Assembly (NCBI RefSeq): GCF_001612985.1
Contig: NZ_BDBM01000010.1
Location: forward strand, 124,001 to 188,000
Source: Nocardia gamkensis NBRC 108242
GTDB taxonomy: Bacteria; Actinomycetota; Actinomycetes; Mycobacteriales; Mycobacteriaceae
DNA length: 64,000 bases
Direction of reading: 5' to 3'
Shown: positions 53,447-62,064 of the stretch, in pieces
How the letters are laid out: each line of letters opens with the position of its first letter
Numbering within the stretch: position 1 is the stretch's first letter
Made by a program: the position numbers and the translations under genes
Notes under the pieces: generated by a model
What the model was told of the DNA's origin: nothing
Seen by the model: only the letters and a program-made list of their open reading frames with translations
The model's database searches: none

Positions 53447-54729
53447 CCGTCCCGCCGCGTGGTCGAGTGGTGATCCTCGGCACCGGCGTCGCCGGGGCCA
53501 CCGCGGCGGAGACGCTGCGCAAGCAGGGATTCGCCGGGTCGATCGTTCTGGTCGGTAACGATCCGGCGGTGCCCTACCGTCGGCCGATGGTGTCCAAGGA
53601 GTTGCTGTCGGGCGCCGTCGGCGAAGAGAAGGCGCGGCTCAAACCGGCCGCGTTCTGGTCCGAGATGACGATCGAGTTGAGCACGGGAGTGTCCGCACGC
53701 GCACTCGATACCACTTCCGCCCGTGTCGAATTCGACGACGGCTCCGACCTGTCCTACGACGCGCTCATCCTGGCGACCGGAGGACGGCCGCGGCGGCTGG
53801 ACTCCCTGCTGCCCGGGGCGCACACCCTTCGGCATCTGCACGATGTCACGCCCCTTCGGTCGGCCTTCGACCGCGCAGGCGCGACGGGTGCCGCACCGAG
53901 CGTCCTCGTGGTCGGTGGCGGACTCGTCGGCATGGAGGCGGCTGCCACCGCACGCACCGCGGGAGCCGAAGTCACCGTGCTGGAGATGTCGAATCGTGTA
54001 CTCGAACGCGTGGTGCCGGAGCCCATTTCGGCCAGCTACCAGCGTATGCACCGGGATCGAGGGGTCGCGGTGGAGACCGGAGTCCGGCTCGCCGCGGCGG
54101 CCGAGGAGAACGGACGCACACGTGTGGTGGCCGAGGACGGGCGGGAGTGGGTTGCCGACGCGGTGATCGCCGCGGTCGGCATGGCGCCCAACACCGAACT
54201 CGCCGAACGTGTCGGCCTGACCGTGGACGACGGCATCATCGTCGACCAGTTCTGCGCGACTTCGGCGCCCGGCGTGTACGCGGCCGGGGATGTCGCGCGA
54301 CTGCCGAATCGAATCCTCGGCGGAACCGAACGGATCGAGCACTGGAATCACGCGCAGGCCCACGGCGCCGCCGCGGCGCGCACCATACTGGGCGAGCGCG
54401 TGCCCTACGAAGAGGTTCCGTGGTGCTGGACGAACCAGTTCGGCCGCAACCTCCAGATCGCGGGCTGGCCCGGGCGCGGCACCGAGCTGATCGTGCGCGG
54501 TGACGTCGACGCTGGCCCGTTCCTCGCGCTGAGCCTGGCCGAAGATCGCCTGGTCGGCGTGATCGGTGTCGGGAAGCCCCGTGATGTGAAGGCGGCGCAG
54601 ACGTTGATCAAGAAGGGCCCGTACCTGCCGCGCGCCGTCCTCGATCGCGATGAGTTCGACCTCGTCGGGTTGGCCTCGACTCCAGAACGTTTCACCGTCG
54701 ATGCGGCGACCGCCGTGGCGGCCGAATGA
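53443..54729 (+). CDS. FAD-dependent rubredoxin/ferredoxin reductase, 428 aa
   Basis: Two-dinucleotide-domain flavoprotein of the rubredoxin/ferredoxin reductase type. FAD site [20 protein letters not shown] site [17 protein letters not shown], the second FAD contact [10 protein letters not shown] and the C-terminal [16 protein letters not shown]. It should move electrons from NAD(P)H to the adjacent rubredoxin. GTG start overlaps the rubredoxin stop. An arrangement of mycofactocin SDR, rubredoxin and reductase in one unit is noteworthy. Confidence 0.92.
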   Translation: MTVPPRGRVVILGTGVAGATAAETLRKQGFAGSIVLVGNDPAVPYRRPMVSKELLSGAVGEEKARLKPAAFWSEMTIELSTGVSARALDTTSARVEFDDGSDLSYDALILATGGRPRRLDSLLPGAHTLRHLHDVTPLRSAFDRAGATGAAPSVLVVGGGLVGMEAAATARTAGAEVTVLEMSNRVLERVVPEPISASYQRMHRDRGVAVETGVRLAAAAEENGRTRVVAEDGREWVADAVIAAVGMAPNTELAERVGLTVDDGIIVDQFCATSAPGVYAAGDVARLPNRILGGTERIEHWNHAQAHGAAAARTILGERVPYEEVPWCWTNQFGRNLQIAGWPGRGTELIVRGDVDAGPFLALSLAEDRLVGVIGVGKPRDVKAAQTLIKKGPYLPRAVLDRDEFDLVGLASTPERFTVDAATAVAAE

Positions 54730-54835
54730 CTTGGCGCCGCGACCGGGATCCGCTTCCGGACGAGTACCGCTGTCATCGGATTACAGCAAGGGCCGCGCCA
54801 GCGGGTGCGGCTGGATAACGCAAAGGTTGAGAGAT

Positions 54836-56017
54836 ATGTCCAAACCCGTCATTGTCAGCGCGGTCCGAACCGCGATCGGACGCTCCTTCAAGGGCGCCCT
54901 CACCAACGTGGCGTCGGAGACGCTCGCGATCGAGATCCTGACCGAGGCGGTCCGCAGGTCCGGTATCGATCCGTCGGAAATAGACGACGTCATCTTCGCC
55001 GAACTGAACTACGGCGGCGGCGATCTGGCGCGGCACGCCGCGGTGGCCGCCGGCATGGAGAATGTGCCCGGCCAAGCGGTCAACCGGCAGTGTGCGGGCA
55101 GCCTTACCGCGATCGCCAACGCGTCCGCGCACATCGGCACCGGCATGGAGCGGGTGATCGTCGCGGGCGGCGTGCAATCGCTGTCCACCGCGCCCCTCAT
55201 GAAGTGGCGAGTGCCGGGATCCGGGCCTGAACTGGAGTTCAGGGAGCCCTGGATCCCGCCGTCGCATCCCGAGACACCGGACGCGCCCACCACCGACATG
55301 TCGATCACCGTCGGCTGGAACACGGCGAAGAAGGTAGGCATCAGCCGTCAGGCGATGGACGACTGGGCGCTGCGGTCGCATCAGCGCGCCGTCGCCGCGA
55401 TCGAGGAGGGGAAGTTCGTCGACGAGATCCTGCCGCTGAAGGTCGCGCAGGCCGACGGGTCGGTGATCGATTTCGCGGTGGACGAACACCCTCGCCGCGA
55501 CACGACCGCAGAGCGACTGGCGGCGCTGCCCGTCCTGCATCCCGAGATCGAGGGCTTCTCGATCACCGCGGGCAACAGCAGTGGCATCAACGACGCCGCC
55601 GCCGCGGTGACGGTTGCCGCCGACGACTATGCCGCGGGCGCGGGCCTCGAGGTGCTGGCGACGGTACGAGCTTGGGCCAACGTCGGCGTGACTCCGGTGG
55701 ACAACGGGATCGCGGCGTCGCACGTCATCGGCAAGGTGCTCGACCGGGCCGGCCTGAAGGTCAGTGATGTGGCGTTGTGGGAGATCAACGAGGCGTTCGC
55801 CTCGGTGCCGATCGCCGCGTGCCGGGCCCACGGCATCGACGAGGAGAAGGTGAACTTCTCCGGGAGCGGGTGCAGTCTCGGCCATCCCATCTCGGCCTCG
55901 GGAGCGCGCCAGGTGGCGACCTTGATCTACGAACTCCGGCGCCGTGGTGGCGGCATCGGCGTGTCGGCGATGTGTGCGGGTGGCGGCATGGGTGGAGCGC
56001 TCGTCATCGAAGTCTGA
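54836..56017 (+). CDS. Thiolase (FadA-like), 393 aa
   Basis: Type I thiolase with Cys86 in VNRQCAGSLTAIANASAH, His in GCSLGHPISASGARQ and the second Cys in SAMCAGGGMGGALVIEV. The complete triad implies thiolysis of 3-ketoacyl-CoA. ATG 54836 follows AAAGGTTGAGA. It sits 106 bases after the reductase and is followed by a strong hairpin, so it is the last gene of this unit. Similar overall to FadA5/FadA6-type steroid thiolases, without a decisive feature for either. Confidence 0.9.
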   Translation: MSKPVIVSAVRTAIGRSFKGALTNVASETLAIEILTEAVRRSGIDPSEIDDVIFAELNYGGGDLARHAAVAAGMENVPGQAVNRQCAGSLTAIANASAHIGTGMERVIVAGGVQSLSTAPLMKWRVPGSGPELEFREPWIPPSHPETPDAPTTDMSITVGWNTAKKVGISRQAMDDWALRSHQRAVAAIEEGKFVDEILPLKVAQADGSVIDFAVDEHPRRDTTAERLAALPVLHPEIEGFSITAGNSSGINDAAAAVTVAADDYAAGAGLEVLATVRAWANVGVTPVDNGIAASHVIGKVLDRAGLKVSDVALWEINEAFASVPIAACRAHGIDEEKVNFSGSGCSLGHPISASGARQVATLIYELRRRGGGIGVSAMCAGGGMGGALVIEV

Positions 56018-56034
56018 TCGCACATCGCTCAGCG

Positions 56035-56079
56035 CGCGCTGCGCCGGGTGCCGTCGTACTCGGCCCCCGGCGCAGCGCG
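56035..56079. terminator. Hairpin terminator
   Basis: Perfect 14-bp arms CGCGCTGCGCCGGG (56035-56048) and complement (56066-56079), just after the thiolase and before the next regulon box. Confidence 0.78.
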
Positions 56080-56084
56080 GCATG

Positions 56085-56103
56085 TACTGAAAAACTTTCT
56101 GTA
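56085..56103. promoter_or_regulatory. Regulon box, degenerate (TACTGAA-N5-TTCTGTA)
   Basis: TACTGAAAAACTTTCTGTA, 11 of 14 half-site positions. It lies 31 bp upstream of the crotonase start at 56135. Confidence 0.6.
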
Positions 56104-56134
56104 AACCTATTTCGAACAGTGAATGGAGCTATCC

Positions 56135-56896
56135 GTGTCGGACGAAGTGCAGCTGGAACGCCGCGGACGAACACTGGTGATCACGATCAACCGGCCCGAC
56201 GCGCGCAACGCGATCAATCTCGCGGTCAGCCAGGGATTGGCCGATGCGGTCGATGAACTCGACGCGAGCCCTGAGCTGTCCGTCGCGGTCCTCACCGGCA
56301 GCGGCGGGAACTTCAGCGCCGGAATGGATCTGAAGGCATTCGCGGCGGGGGAGTACCCGTACGTCGCCGGTCGCGGTCTCGGATTCACCGAGAAACCCCC
56401 CGCCAAGCCGATCATCGCCGCCGTCGAGGGGTACGCCCTGGCGGGCGGCACCGAACTGGTCCTGGCCACCGATTTGGTCGTAGCCGCCAAGACCGCGCGG
56501 TTCGGCATCCCCGAGGTCAAACGCGGCCTGGTCGCGGGCGGCGGCGCGCTGTTGCGGCTGCCGAAGCGCATTCCGTACCAGAAGGCGCTCGAACTCTCCC
56601 TCACCGGTGCGGATTTCACGGCCGAGGACGCCGCGGCTTGGGGTTTCGTGAACGATCTCGCCGAACCGGGGGAGGCGCTCGACCGGGCGCTGGCGCTCGC
56701 CGACCGGATCACCGCCAACGGACCGATCGCCGTCGCGGTGACCAAGGAGGTGATCGTCAAGGCGAGTGAGTGGAGCGCCGAGGAGATGTGGCAGAAGCAG
56801 TTGGAACTGATCGCCCCGGTCTTCGCTACCCAGGACGCCCAGGAAGGCGCGAAGGCATTCGCGGAGAAACGACCCCCCGAGTGGACGGGTAAGTGA
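56135..56896 (+). CDS. Enoyl-CoA hydratase, EchA19-like, 253 aa
   Basis: Canonical crotonase: NFSAGMDLKAFAAG and AVEGYALAGGTELVLATD oxyanion elements and GIPEVKRGLVAGGGALLRLP with a Glu in the catalytic region, resembling the sterol hydratase EchA19. GTG 56135 is preferred because GGAG lies six bases upstream; an in-frame ATG at 56123 is possible. It forms a unit with the dehydrogenase at 56949, giving consecutive hydration and oxidation steps of beta-oxidation. Confidence 0.9.
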   Translation: MSDEVQLERRGRTLVITINRPDARNAINLAVSQGLADAVDELDASPELSVAVLTGSGGNFSAGMDLKAFAAGEYPYVAGRGLGFTEKPPAKPIIAAVEGYALAGGTELVLATDLVVAAKTARFGIPEVKRGLVAGGGALLRLPKRIPYQKALELSLTGADFTAEDAAAWGFVNDLAEPGEALDRALALADRITANGPIAVAVTKEVIVKASEWSAEEMWQKQLELIAPVFATQDAQEGAKAFAEKRPPEWTGK

Positions 56897-56948
56897 GGCC
56901 ACGCGCCCACATCCGCTCCGTCATCAACCCTAAAAGTAAGGAGACGCA

Positions 56949-57719
56949 GTGTCGTTCGAAGGTGAAGTAGTTCTGGTGACCGGTGGTGCCGGTGGCCTGG
57001 GTGACGCGACGGTGCGCAGGCTGCATGCCGAGGGTGCCGCCGTCGTCATCGCCGATGTCAATGACGAGAAGGGCAACGCCCTGGCCGACGAGCTGGGCAA
57101 CAAGGCCGTCTACGTGCGTACCGACGTGCTCGACGACGCTACGATCGAGAACGCCTTCGCGAAGGCGGACGAGCTGGGCACGCTGCGCTACGCGGTGATC
57201 GCCCACGGTGGCTTCGGCGTGCTGGAGAAGGTCGTCAATCGCGACGGCAGCCCGCACACGTTGAAGGGTTTCACCGATACGATCGCGCTGTACCTGACGG
57301 GTACCTACAACGTGCTCCGTCTCACCGCGGCCAAGGTCGCGAAGCTGGAACCGAAGGACAACGGCGAACGCGGCGCGATCGTCATGACCAGTTCCATCGC
57401 CGGGTACGAGGGTCAGATCGGTCAGTCGGCGTACGCGGCGGCCAAAGGCGGCGTGATCGGGCTGACCCTGACCGGCGCCCGTGATCTCGCCGCGGTCGGC
57501 ATCCGGTTGAACAGCATCGCGCCGGGAACCATGCACACTCCGATCATGGACTTCCTCGGTGAAGAGAAGCTCGGTCAGTTCGCCGCGTCGGTTCCTTTCC
57601 CCAAGCGGCTGGGCGCACCCGCGGAGTACGCGTTCCTGGCACAGCATCTGCTCGAGAACCCGTACCTCAATGGTGAAGTCGTGCGCCTCGACGGTGGACA
57701 GCGCTTCCAGCCGAAGTGA
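56949..57719 (+). CDS. 3-hydroxyacyl-CoA dehydrogenase, 17-beta-HSD10-like SDR, 256 aa
   Basis: SDR resembling type II 3-hydroxyacyl-CoA dehydrogenases (HSD10). Cofactor motif VTGGAGGLGDATV, Asp in VIADVND for NAD, VMTSSIAGYEGQIGQSAYAA for Ser-Tyr, then AKGG for Lys. The loop EPKDNGERGAIV and the late PGTMHTPI and FPKRLGAPAEYA blocks are characteristic of that branch. GTG 56949 follows AAGGAG. It most likely oxidises the product of the crotonase at 56135. Confidence 0.91.
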   Translation: MSFEGEVVLVTGGAGGLGDATVRRLHAEGAAVVIADVNDEKGNALADELGNKAVYVRTDVLDDATIENAFAKADELGTLRYAVIAHGGFGVLEKVVNRDGSPHTLKGFTDTIALYLTGTYNVLRLTAAKVAKLEPKDNGERGAIVMTSSIAGYEGQIGQSAYAAAKGGVIGLTLTGARDLAAVGIRLNSIAPGTMHTPIMDFLGEEKLGQFAASVPFPKRLGAPAEYAFLAQHLLENPYLNGEVVRLDGGQRFQPK

Positions 57720-57865
57720 GCGTGATTCTGCCGCGCTCCGGCCGGCAGGATCAGGCGGGACAACGAGGTGGCGAAGGTATCCGCTCGCCGAGGGATCGGA
57801 TGGGCGGCATCGAGCCGACAGCGGAACCGCTATGGCACAACCGTGACGCGCGGCCCGGACCGGAG

Positions 57866-58150
57866 GTGTCCGCGCGTGGTGAACGTGCGGCACGCTGGTG
57901 GGAGGACGGTTCGTCCACACGGCCCGCCGACGCCCCCAGACCGGGGGCCGTCGGCGGGCCGACTCATGTCTCGGTTCGCGACAGCCTCGAATATTTCGAG
58001 AAGTGTCCACGCTGTCGCTATCCGGCACAGGCATGGGTGATCACAAGGACGTTCGACGACGGCCGCGTCGAGACGACCACCTTTGTCACCTGCGCCCTGC
58101 CCTGCGGGTGGCGCGACACGTCGCATCCCGGCACCGCGGAAGCCGGATGA
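57866..58150 (+). CDS. Small cysteine-rich protein, start uncertain
   Basis: The last about 55 residues look genuinely coding: SLEYFEKCPRCRYPAQAWVI, a charged linker, then TFVTCALPCGWRDTSHPG. CPRC and CALPC suggest a metal-binding knuckle. I do not recognise a named family. The start is unclear: the same frame is open from a GTG at 57716 (GTGA-overlapping the SDR stop), GTG 57866 is a compromise, and the strong hairpin at 57921-57960 lies inside either choice. No in-frame start follows the hairpin. Confidence 0.5.
   Translation: MSARGERAARWWEDGSSTRPADAPRPGAVGGPTHVSVRDSLEYFEKCPRCRYPAQAWVITRTFDDGRVETTTFVTCALPCGWRDTSHPGTAEAG
57921..57960 (+). terminator. Strong hairpin after the HSD10-like gene
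   Basis: Outer arms GGCCCGCCGAC / GTCGGCGGGCC and inner CCCCC/GGGGG around AGACC. It is a likely terminator for the unit ending at 57719, although it overlaps the uncertain 5' part of the small cysteine-rich gene. Confidence 0.6.
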
Positions 58151-58179
58151 CCGCCGCTGCGAACTTCGCAGCGGCGGTC
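58149..58179. terminator. Bidirectional hairpin terminator
   Basis: Perfect 15-bp arms GACCGCCGCTGCGAA and complement with a single-base loop, between convergent gene ends at 58150 and 58185. Confidence 0.8.
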
Positions 58180-58184
58180 CCGGT

Positions 58185-59876
58185 TCAGGACCCGGTGTCG
58201 GCCGCCCCGGCCGTCGCGGCCGCCAGCAAGGCTTCGCGGGTGGTGAATTTGACCCTGGATCTGCCGCCCGCCTTACCGGCGATCTTCTCGGCCTGGTCGA
58301 TGGCTTTCCAGCCGTCACGGTCGACGCGGTCGGGTTGGCGCCGGCCGATCAGGGTCTCGAGTGCGGCCCGGTCGCCGGTCGGGGCGGTGAGTCGGCCTGC
58401 GATGAAGTCGGCGATGAGGTTTTCGACGGTTTCCGCGGAGTCGACGCGATTGGTTCCGATGACGCCGCGAGGTCCGCGTTTGATCCAGCCGCTGACATAC
58501 ACCCCCCGCGCCGTGGCGCCATCAGCGCCGATGACGCGGCCGTGTTCGTTGGGCACCACGCCGCGGTGTTCATCGAACGGCAGATCCGCCACTGCGGCGC
58601 CCTTGTAGCCGATCGAGCGCAACACCAAGCCGGTGTCGAGGGTTTCGGTGCGGTCGGTGGCGCGTGCGAGGAGTCGCCCATCTTGTTCGACCAGTTCGTT
58701 GTGCACGAGTTCGACCGATTCGACCTTCTCACCGCCGCGCACCGCGGTGGGGGAGGTCAGGTAGCGGAACACGACGCGCTTGTTGCCCGAATCGCGGCGA
58801 CCGCGGGAGTATTCCTCGGCCAAGGTGTACTTCAACTTCTGTGACGGTTCGATTTCGGGATCATCGAGCAGAGCACGGCCGACGTGGTCGAGTCGCAGAT
58901 CGGCTTCGTCGACGATCACGTCGACGCCCTCCAGATACCGCAGCGCGAGGAACTCCGGGCTGGTGTAAGCGGCCTGCAACGGCCCACGCCGTCCCAGGAC
59001 GACGACCTCCCGAATATTGCTGTGGCGCAGTGCCTCGAGCGCGTGATCGGCGATATCGGACTCGGCCAGCTCGTCGGGCTCCACGGTGAGTATCCGCGCC
59101 ACGTCCAGGGCGACGTTGCCGTTGCCGACGATCACCGCACGCTCACCCGACAGATCGAACACCCGCTCGGCGTAGTCGGGATGACCGTTGTACCAAGCGA
59201 CGAACTCCGTCGCCGAATGCGAGCCGGGCAGATCCTCCCCGGGCACACCCATCCTGCGGTCACTCGACGCGCCGACCGCGTAGAGCACGGCGTGGTGGTG
59301 AGCCAGCAATTGCTCATGAGAAATGTGGGATCCTACCTCGACATTGAGGTGGCATCGCAACGCATCGCGGCCGAACGCCGACTCGAACAACCGCGACACT
59401 GCCTTGGTTTCCGGATGATCCGGGGCCACACCCGCGCGGACCAGACCCCAGGGTGTCGGTAACCGGTCGAACATCTCGACTTCCACATCGCAACGCCGTA
59501 GGAGCTCGTCGGCGGCGTAACACGCCGCCGGACCCGCCCCGACGATCGCGACCCGCAACGTGCCCAGATCCGCGGGCGGACGTGTCGGCCTCGTGGTCGG
59601 CCCGAAGTCCGATTGCAGCGGATGCCGCTGGAAGTAGGCGGCGTTGATATCACGGAACCGTGCCAGCGAAGCGGTCAGATCGTCTTCGGAGAAAATGGCC
59701 TCCACCGGGCACGCGTCCGCGCACGCACCACAATCTATGCAGGTATCCGGGTCGATGTAGAGCATCTCGGTCGTCGCGAACTCCGGCTGATCCGGACGGG
59801 GACGAATGCAATCGACCGGGCACTCGGACACACAGGTGGAGTCGTTGCAACAACGCTGCGTGATTACGTAGGCCAT
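58185..59876 (-). CDS. FprB-type ferredoxin-NADP reductase with N-terminal 7Fe ferredoxin, 563 aa
   Basis: Fusion of a 3Fe-4S/4Fe-4S ferredoxin (Cys9, Cys15, Cys19 and the cluster Cys46, Cys49, Cys52, Cys56) to an adrenodoxin-reductase-like flavoprotein. FAD site VAIVGAGPAACYAADELL, then TPWGLVRAGVAPDHPETK, NADP site AVIVGNGNVALDVARIL, and the C-terminal SGWIKRGPRGVIGTNR block. It should supply electrons from NADPH to P450s or other iron-sulfur partners. It is monocistronic with a perfect regulon box upstream, so it is probably co-induced with the two P450s and the Rieske enzyme. Confidence 0.94.
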   Translation of the reverse strand: MAYVITQRCCNDSTCVSECPVDCIRPRPDQPEFATTEMLYIDPDTCIDCGACADACPVEAIFSEDDLTASLARFRDINAAYFQRHPLQSDFGPTTRPTRPPADLGTLRVAIVGAGPAACYAADELLRRCDVEVEMFDRLPTPWGLVRAGVAPDHPETKAVSRLFESAFGRDALRCHLNVEVGSHISHEQLLAHHHAVLYAVGASSDRRMGVPGEDLPGSHSATEFVAWYNGHPDYAERVFDLSGERAVIVGNGNVALDVARILTVEPDELAESDIADHALEALRHSNIREVVVLGRRGPLQAAYTSPEFLALRYLEGVDVIVDEADLRLDHVGRALLDDPEIEPSQKLKYTLAEEYSRGRRDSGNKRVVFRYLTSPTAVRGGEKVESVELVHNELVEQDGRLLARATDRTETLDTGLVLRSIGYKGAAVADLPFDEHRGVVPNEHGRVIGADGATARGVYVSGWIKRGPRGVIGTNRVDSAETVENLIADFIAGRLTAPTGDRAALETLIGRRQPDRVDRDGWKAIDQAEKIAGKAGGRSRVKFTTREALLAAATAGAADTGS

Positions 59877-59973
59877 GGGTTCTACCCCTCTGGAGTGTGC
59901 GATGCCCGGCTGTATCGCCGATGCGTGGGCGTGCCTTCGGCGGCCCGGGGCGAGCCCGGCTGCGGAGAAGGTA

Positions 59974-59992
59974 TACTGTAATACTTACAGTA
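59974..59992. promoter_or_regulatory. Regulon box, perfect (TACTGTA-N5-TACAGTA)
   Basis: TACTGTAATACTTACAGTA, 14 of 14 half-site positions, 97 bp upstream of the FprB start at 59876. Confidence 0.85.
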
Positions 59993-60040
59993 GTCTCGCG
60001 CTGCTCGGCGGTGCCGCTGCGCGGATCATGTCGATGATGA

Positions 60041-60069
60041 TACTGTAATGCCAACTAGATGGCAGTTGG
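60041..60069. promoter_or_regulatory. Half regulon box within nested inverted repeats
   Basis: A perfect half-site TACTGTA (60041-60047) with a poor second half. Overlapping it are TGCCA-N6-TGGCA (60049-60064) and CCAACT-N7-AGTTGG (60051-60069). It lies 128 bp upstream of the SDR start at 60198. Confidence 0.4.
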
Positions 60070-60197
60070 GTCCTCCCTCGCCCGCGGCTGCGTGCGGCTT
60101 TCGGCCCCGATGCGTCGCGGACATGCTCTGCTGCGGTGCGCTTTCGCCCGGAGGCGGGGAGGTCGATCCGGGGCCGAACGAACAGGAAGGCAGATTG

Positions 60198-61046
60198 ATG
60201 CCGGAAGACGCCGAGCCACTCGCGGGCAGAGTCATGATCATGTCGGGTGGCAGCCGAGGTATCGGGCTCAAGATCGCCAAGCGGGCGGCCGCGGACGGGG
60301 CGAGCATCACGCTCATCGCGAAGACGGATCAGCCGCATCCCAAATTGCCCGGGACCATTCACACCGCGGCCGAGGAAATCGAGCGAGCCGGCGGCGCGGT
60401 ACTGAAGGTCGTCGGTGACGTGCGGGACGACGCGGCGGTCGCGGATGCGGTCGACCGGACGGTCGAACGCTTCGGTGGGATCGACATCGTGGTCAACAAC
60501 GCTTCCGCGATCGATCTCTCGTCCACCGAGACGCTGTCGATGAAGTCCTACGACTTGATGCAGGACATCAATTGTCGCGGTAGCTTTCTGCTGTCGAAGC
60601 TCTCCATCCCGGCGCTGAAGGCTTCGGCGCTGGCCGAGCGCAACCCGCATATCCTGACCCTGTCGCCACCCTTGAACCTCGAACCGCACTGGGCCGGAGC
60701 GCATCTCGGCTACACCATCGCCAAATACGGCATGTCGCTGACCACGCTGGGCCTGGCCGAGGAACTACGGTCCCACGGCATCGGGGTCAACTCGCTGTGG
60801 CCGCGAACAACGATCGCCACGGCGGCGATCCGGAACCGGCCCGGTGGTGAGAAGCGGATAGCCACCTCGCGCACCCCGGACATCTGCGCTGACGCCGCCT
60901 ATCTCGTGCTCACCTCGCCGGCCGAACGCACGACCGGAAACTTCCTCATCGATGAGGAAGTGCTGGCCGAGCACGGGATCACCGAGCTGGACCGGTATCG
61001 GGCGGTCCCGGGAGCGGAGCCGCTCACCGTGGATCTGTTCCTGTAG
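60198..61046 (+). CDS. SDR, HSDL2-like, 282 aa
   Basis: SDR resembling hydroxysteroid-dehydrogenase-like protein 2 but without the SCP2 tail. It has MSGGSRGIGLKIAKRAA, IALIAKTDQPHP-type loop (TLIAKTDQPHPKLPGTIHTA), VVNNASAIDLSSTE, SPPLNLEPHWAG and YTIAKYGMSL for Tyr-Lys, and WPRTTIATAAI. In place of the usual catalytic Ser is TLSPPLNL, as in this subfamily. ATG 60198 follows AGGAAGG. Peroxisomal relatives act in fatty-acid metabolism; the substrate here is unknown. Followed after 52 bases by a crotonase. Confidence 0.87.
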   Translation: MPEDAEPLAGRVMIMSGGSRGIGLKIAKRAAADGASITLIAKTDQPHPKLPGTIHTAAEEIERAGGAVLKVVGDVRDDAAVADAVDRTVERFGGIDIVVNNASAIDLSSTETLSMKSYDLMQDINCRGSFLLSKLSIPALKASALAERNPHILTLSPPLNLEPHWAGAHLGYTIAKYGMSLTTLGLAEELRSHGIGVNSLWPRTTIATAAIRNRPGGEKRIATSRTPDICADAAYLVLTSPAERTTGNFLIDEEVLAEHGITELDRYRAVPGAEPLTVDLFL

Positions 61047-61098
61047 ATCCGGCCCTGATGGCGGGAGTTTCGACGCGATGGTATTGGAGCCCGAAGAG

Positions 61099-61899
61099 AT
61101 GACAGAAGATCTGGTGCTGCAGCAGTTGCGGCGTGGCGGAGTGTGCACGTTGACGTTGCATCGCCCCCATCGCAAGAACGCGATCAATATCGATCTGTGG
61201 ATCGCGCTGCGCGACGCGTTGGATGCGATCGCACACGATCCCACCGTGCGGGCGGTTGTCCTCACCGGCGCGGGCGGGGCCTTCTGCTCGGGTGCCGATG
61301 TCGTCGACAGCGATCCGTACGCCGCGCCGTTCGTGAAACTGCAAGCTATTTCGGAGGTCGCCCAGCGCCTGCACGACCTGCCGGTGCCGACTGTCGCCAA
61401 GGTCCGTGGCGTCGCGGTGGGGGCCGGATGGAATCTGGCGCTGGGATGCGATCTGGTGGTCGCCACGCCGGACGCGGTGTTCTCCCAGGTCTTCGCCCGC
61501 CGTGGGCTTTCGCTCGACTGCGGGGGTTCCTGGTTGCTGCCCAAGCTGGTCGGGGTGCAGCAAGCCAAGCGTCTGGCGCTACTGGCCGAAACGATCGACG
61601 CGGCCGAGGCGCTCGACCTCGGCCTGCTCACCTGGATCAGGTCCGACGAGGAGATCGACGACTTCGTAGACGATGTGGCGCAACGGCTGGCGGCAGGTCC
61701 TCCCGTCGCGGTCGCCCAGACCAAAGCGCTGCTCAACGAGGGCGTCGACCACACGATGCGCGAGGCGCTGGCCGGCGAGTCCCGCGCCCAGGCCATCAAT
61801 TTCGCCACCGCCGATGTCCCGGAGGCGTACGCGGCTTTCGCCCAGAAACGAGAGGCGGCTTTCACCGGCGATTGGAACGTCCGTCGCCCCGAGGCGTGA
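61099..61899 (+). CDS. Enoyl-CoA hydratase/isomerase, PaaG-like, 266 aa
   Basis: Crotonase that shares the blocks PHRKNAI, GAGWNLALGCDLVVATP, LSLDCGGSWLLPKLVG and LLNxGxDHTMRxALA with the protein at 23091, and the same total length. I choose ATG 61099 rather than 61078 because this gives an identical 23-residue offset to HRPHRKNAI in both paralogues. Active-site Asp lies in SLDCGG. Second gene of the SDR unit; no hairpin follows directly. Confidence 0.9.
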   Translation: MTEDLVLQQLRRGGVCTLTLHRPHRKNAINIDLWIALRDALDAIAHDPTVRAVVLTGAGGAFCSGADVVDSDPYAAPFVKLQAISEVAQRLHDLPVPTVAKVRGVAVGAGWNLALGCDLVVATPDAVFSQVFARRGLSLDCGGSWLLPKLVGVQQAKRLALLAETIDAAEALDLGLLTWIRSDEEIDDFVDDVAQRLAAGPPVAVAQTKALLNEGVDHTMREALAGESRAQAINFATADVPEAYAAFAQKREAAFTGDWNVRRPEA

Positions 61900-61926
61900 C
61901 CCGAGCAGCTGATGCGGCTCGCGTCA

Positions 61927-62064
61927 TCAGCGAGCGTTTCGCCTGCCGGATGACGGAGCAGCACCCAGGGCCCGTTCGGCCAACGCGTACAACGCGAAGT
62001 CGTAGTACTCGATGAAGGTTCCGGCGAAGCCCGCGATTGCGGCATGACGTGATGCCGCCGGGAT
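61927..62064 (-). pseudogene. Relic of MFS (MHS-type) transporter N-terminus
   Basis: The minus strand reads ASRHAAIAGFAGTFIEYYDF and then ALYALAERALG before a stop. This closely matches the first transmembrane segment of metabolite:H+ symporters (IAGxxGTxIEWYDFxLYG), but nothing of the remaining eleven helices is present. The upstream in-frame part (to 62184) is Arg/Pro-rich and looks random. I read it as the truncated remnant of a substrate transporter, cut where the crotonase unit now begins. Confidence 0.55.

Larger units (their letters stand above)
59877..60197. other. Divergent intergenic region, 321 bp
   Basis: Holds a perfect regulon box (59974-59992) and a second, half-conserved site inside nested inverted repeats (60041-60069), between FprB and the SDR unit. 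No gene seen. Confidence 0.65.
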
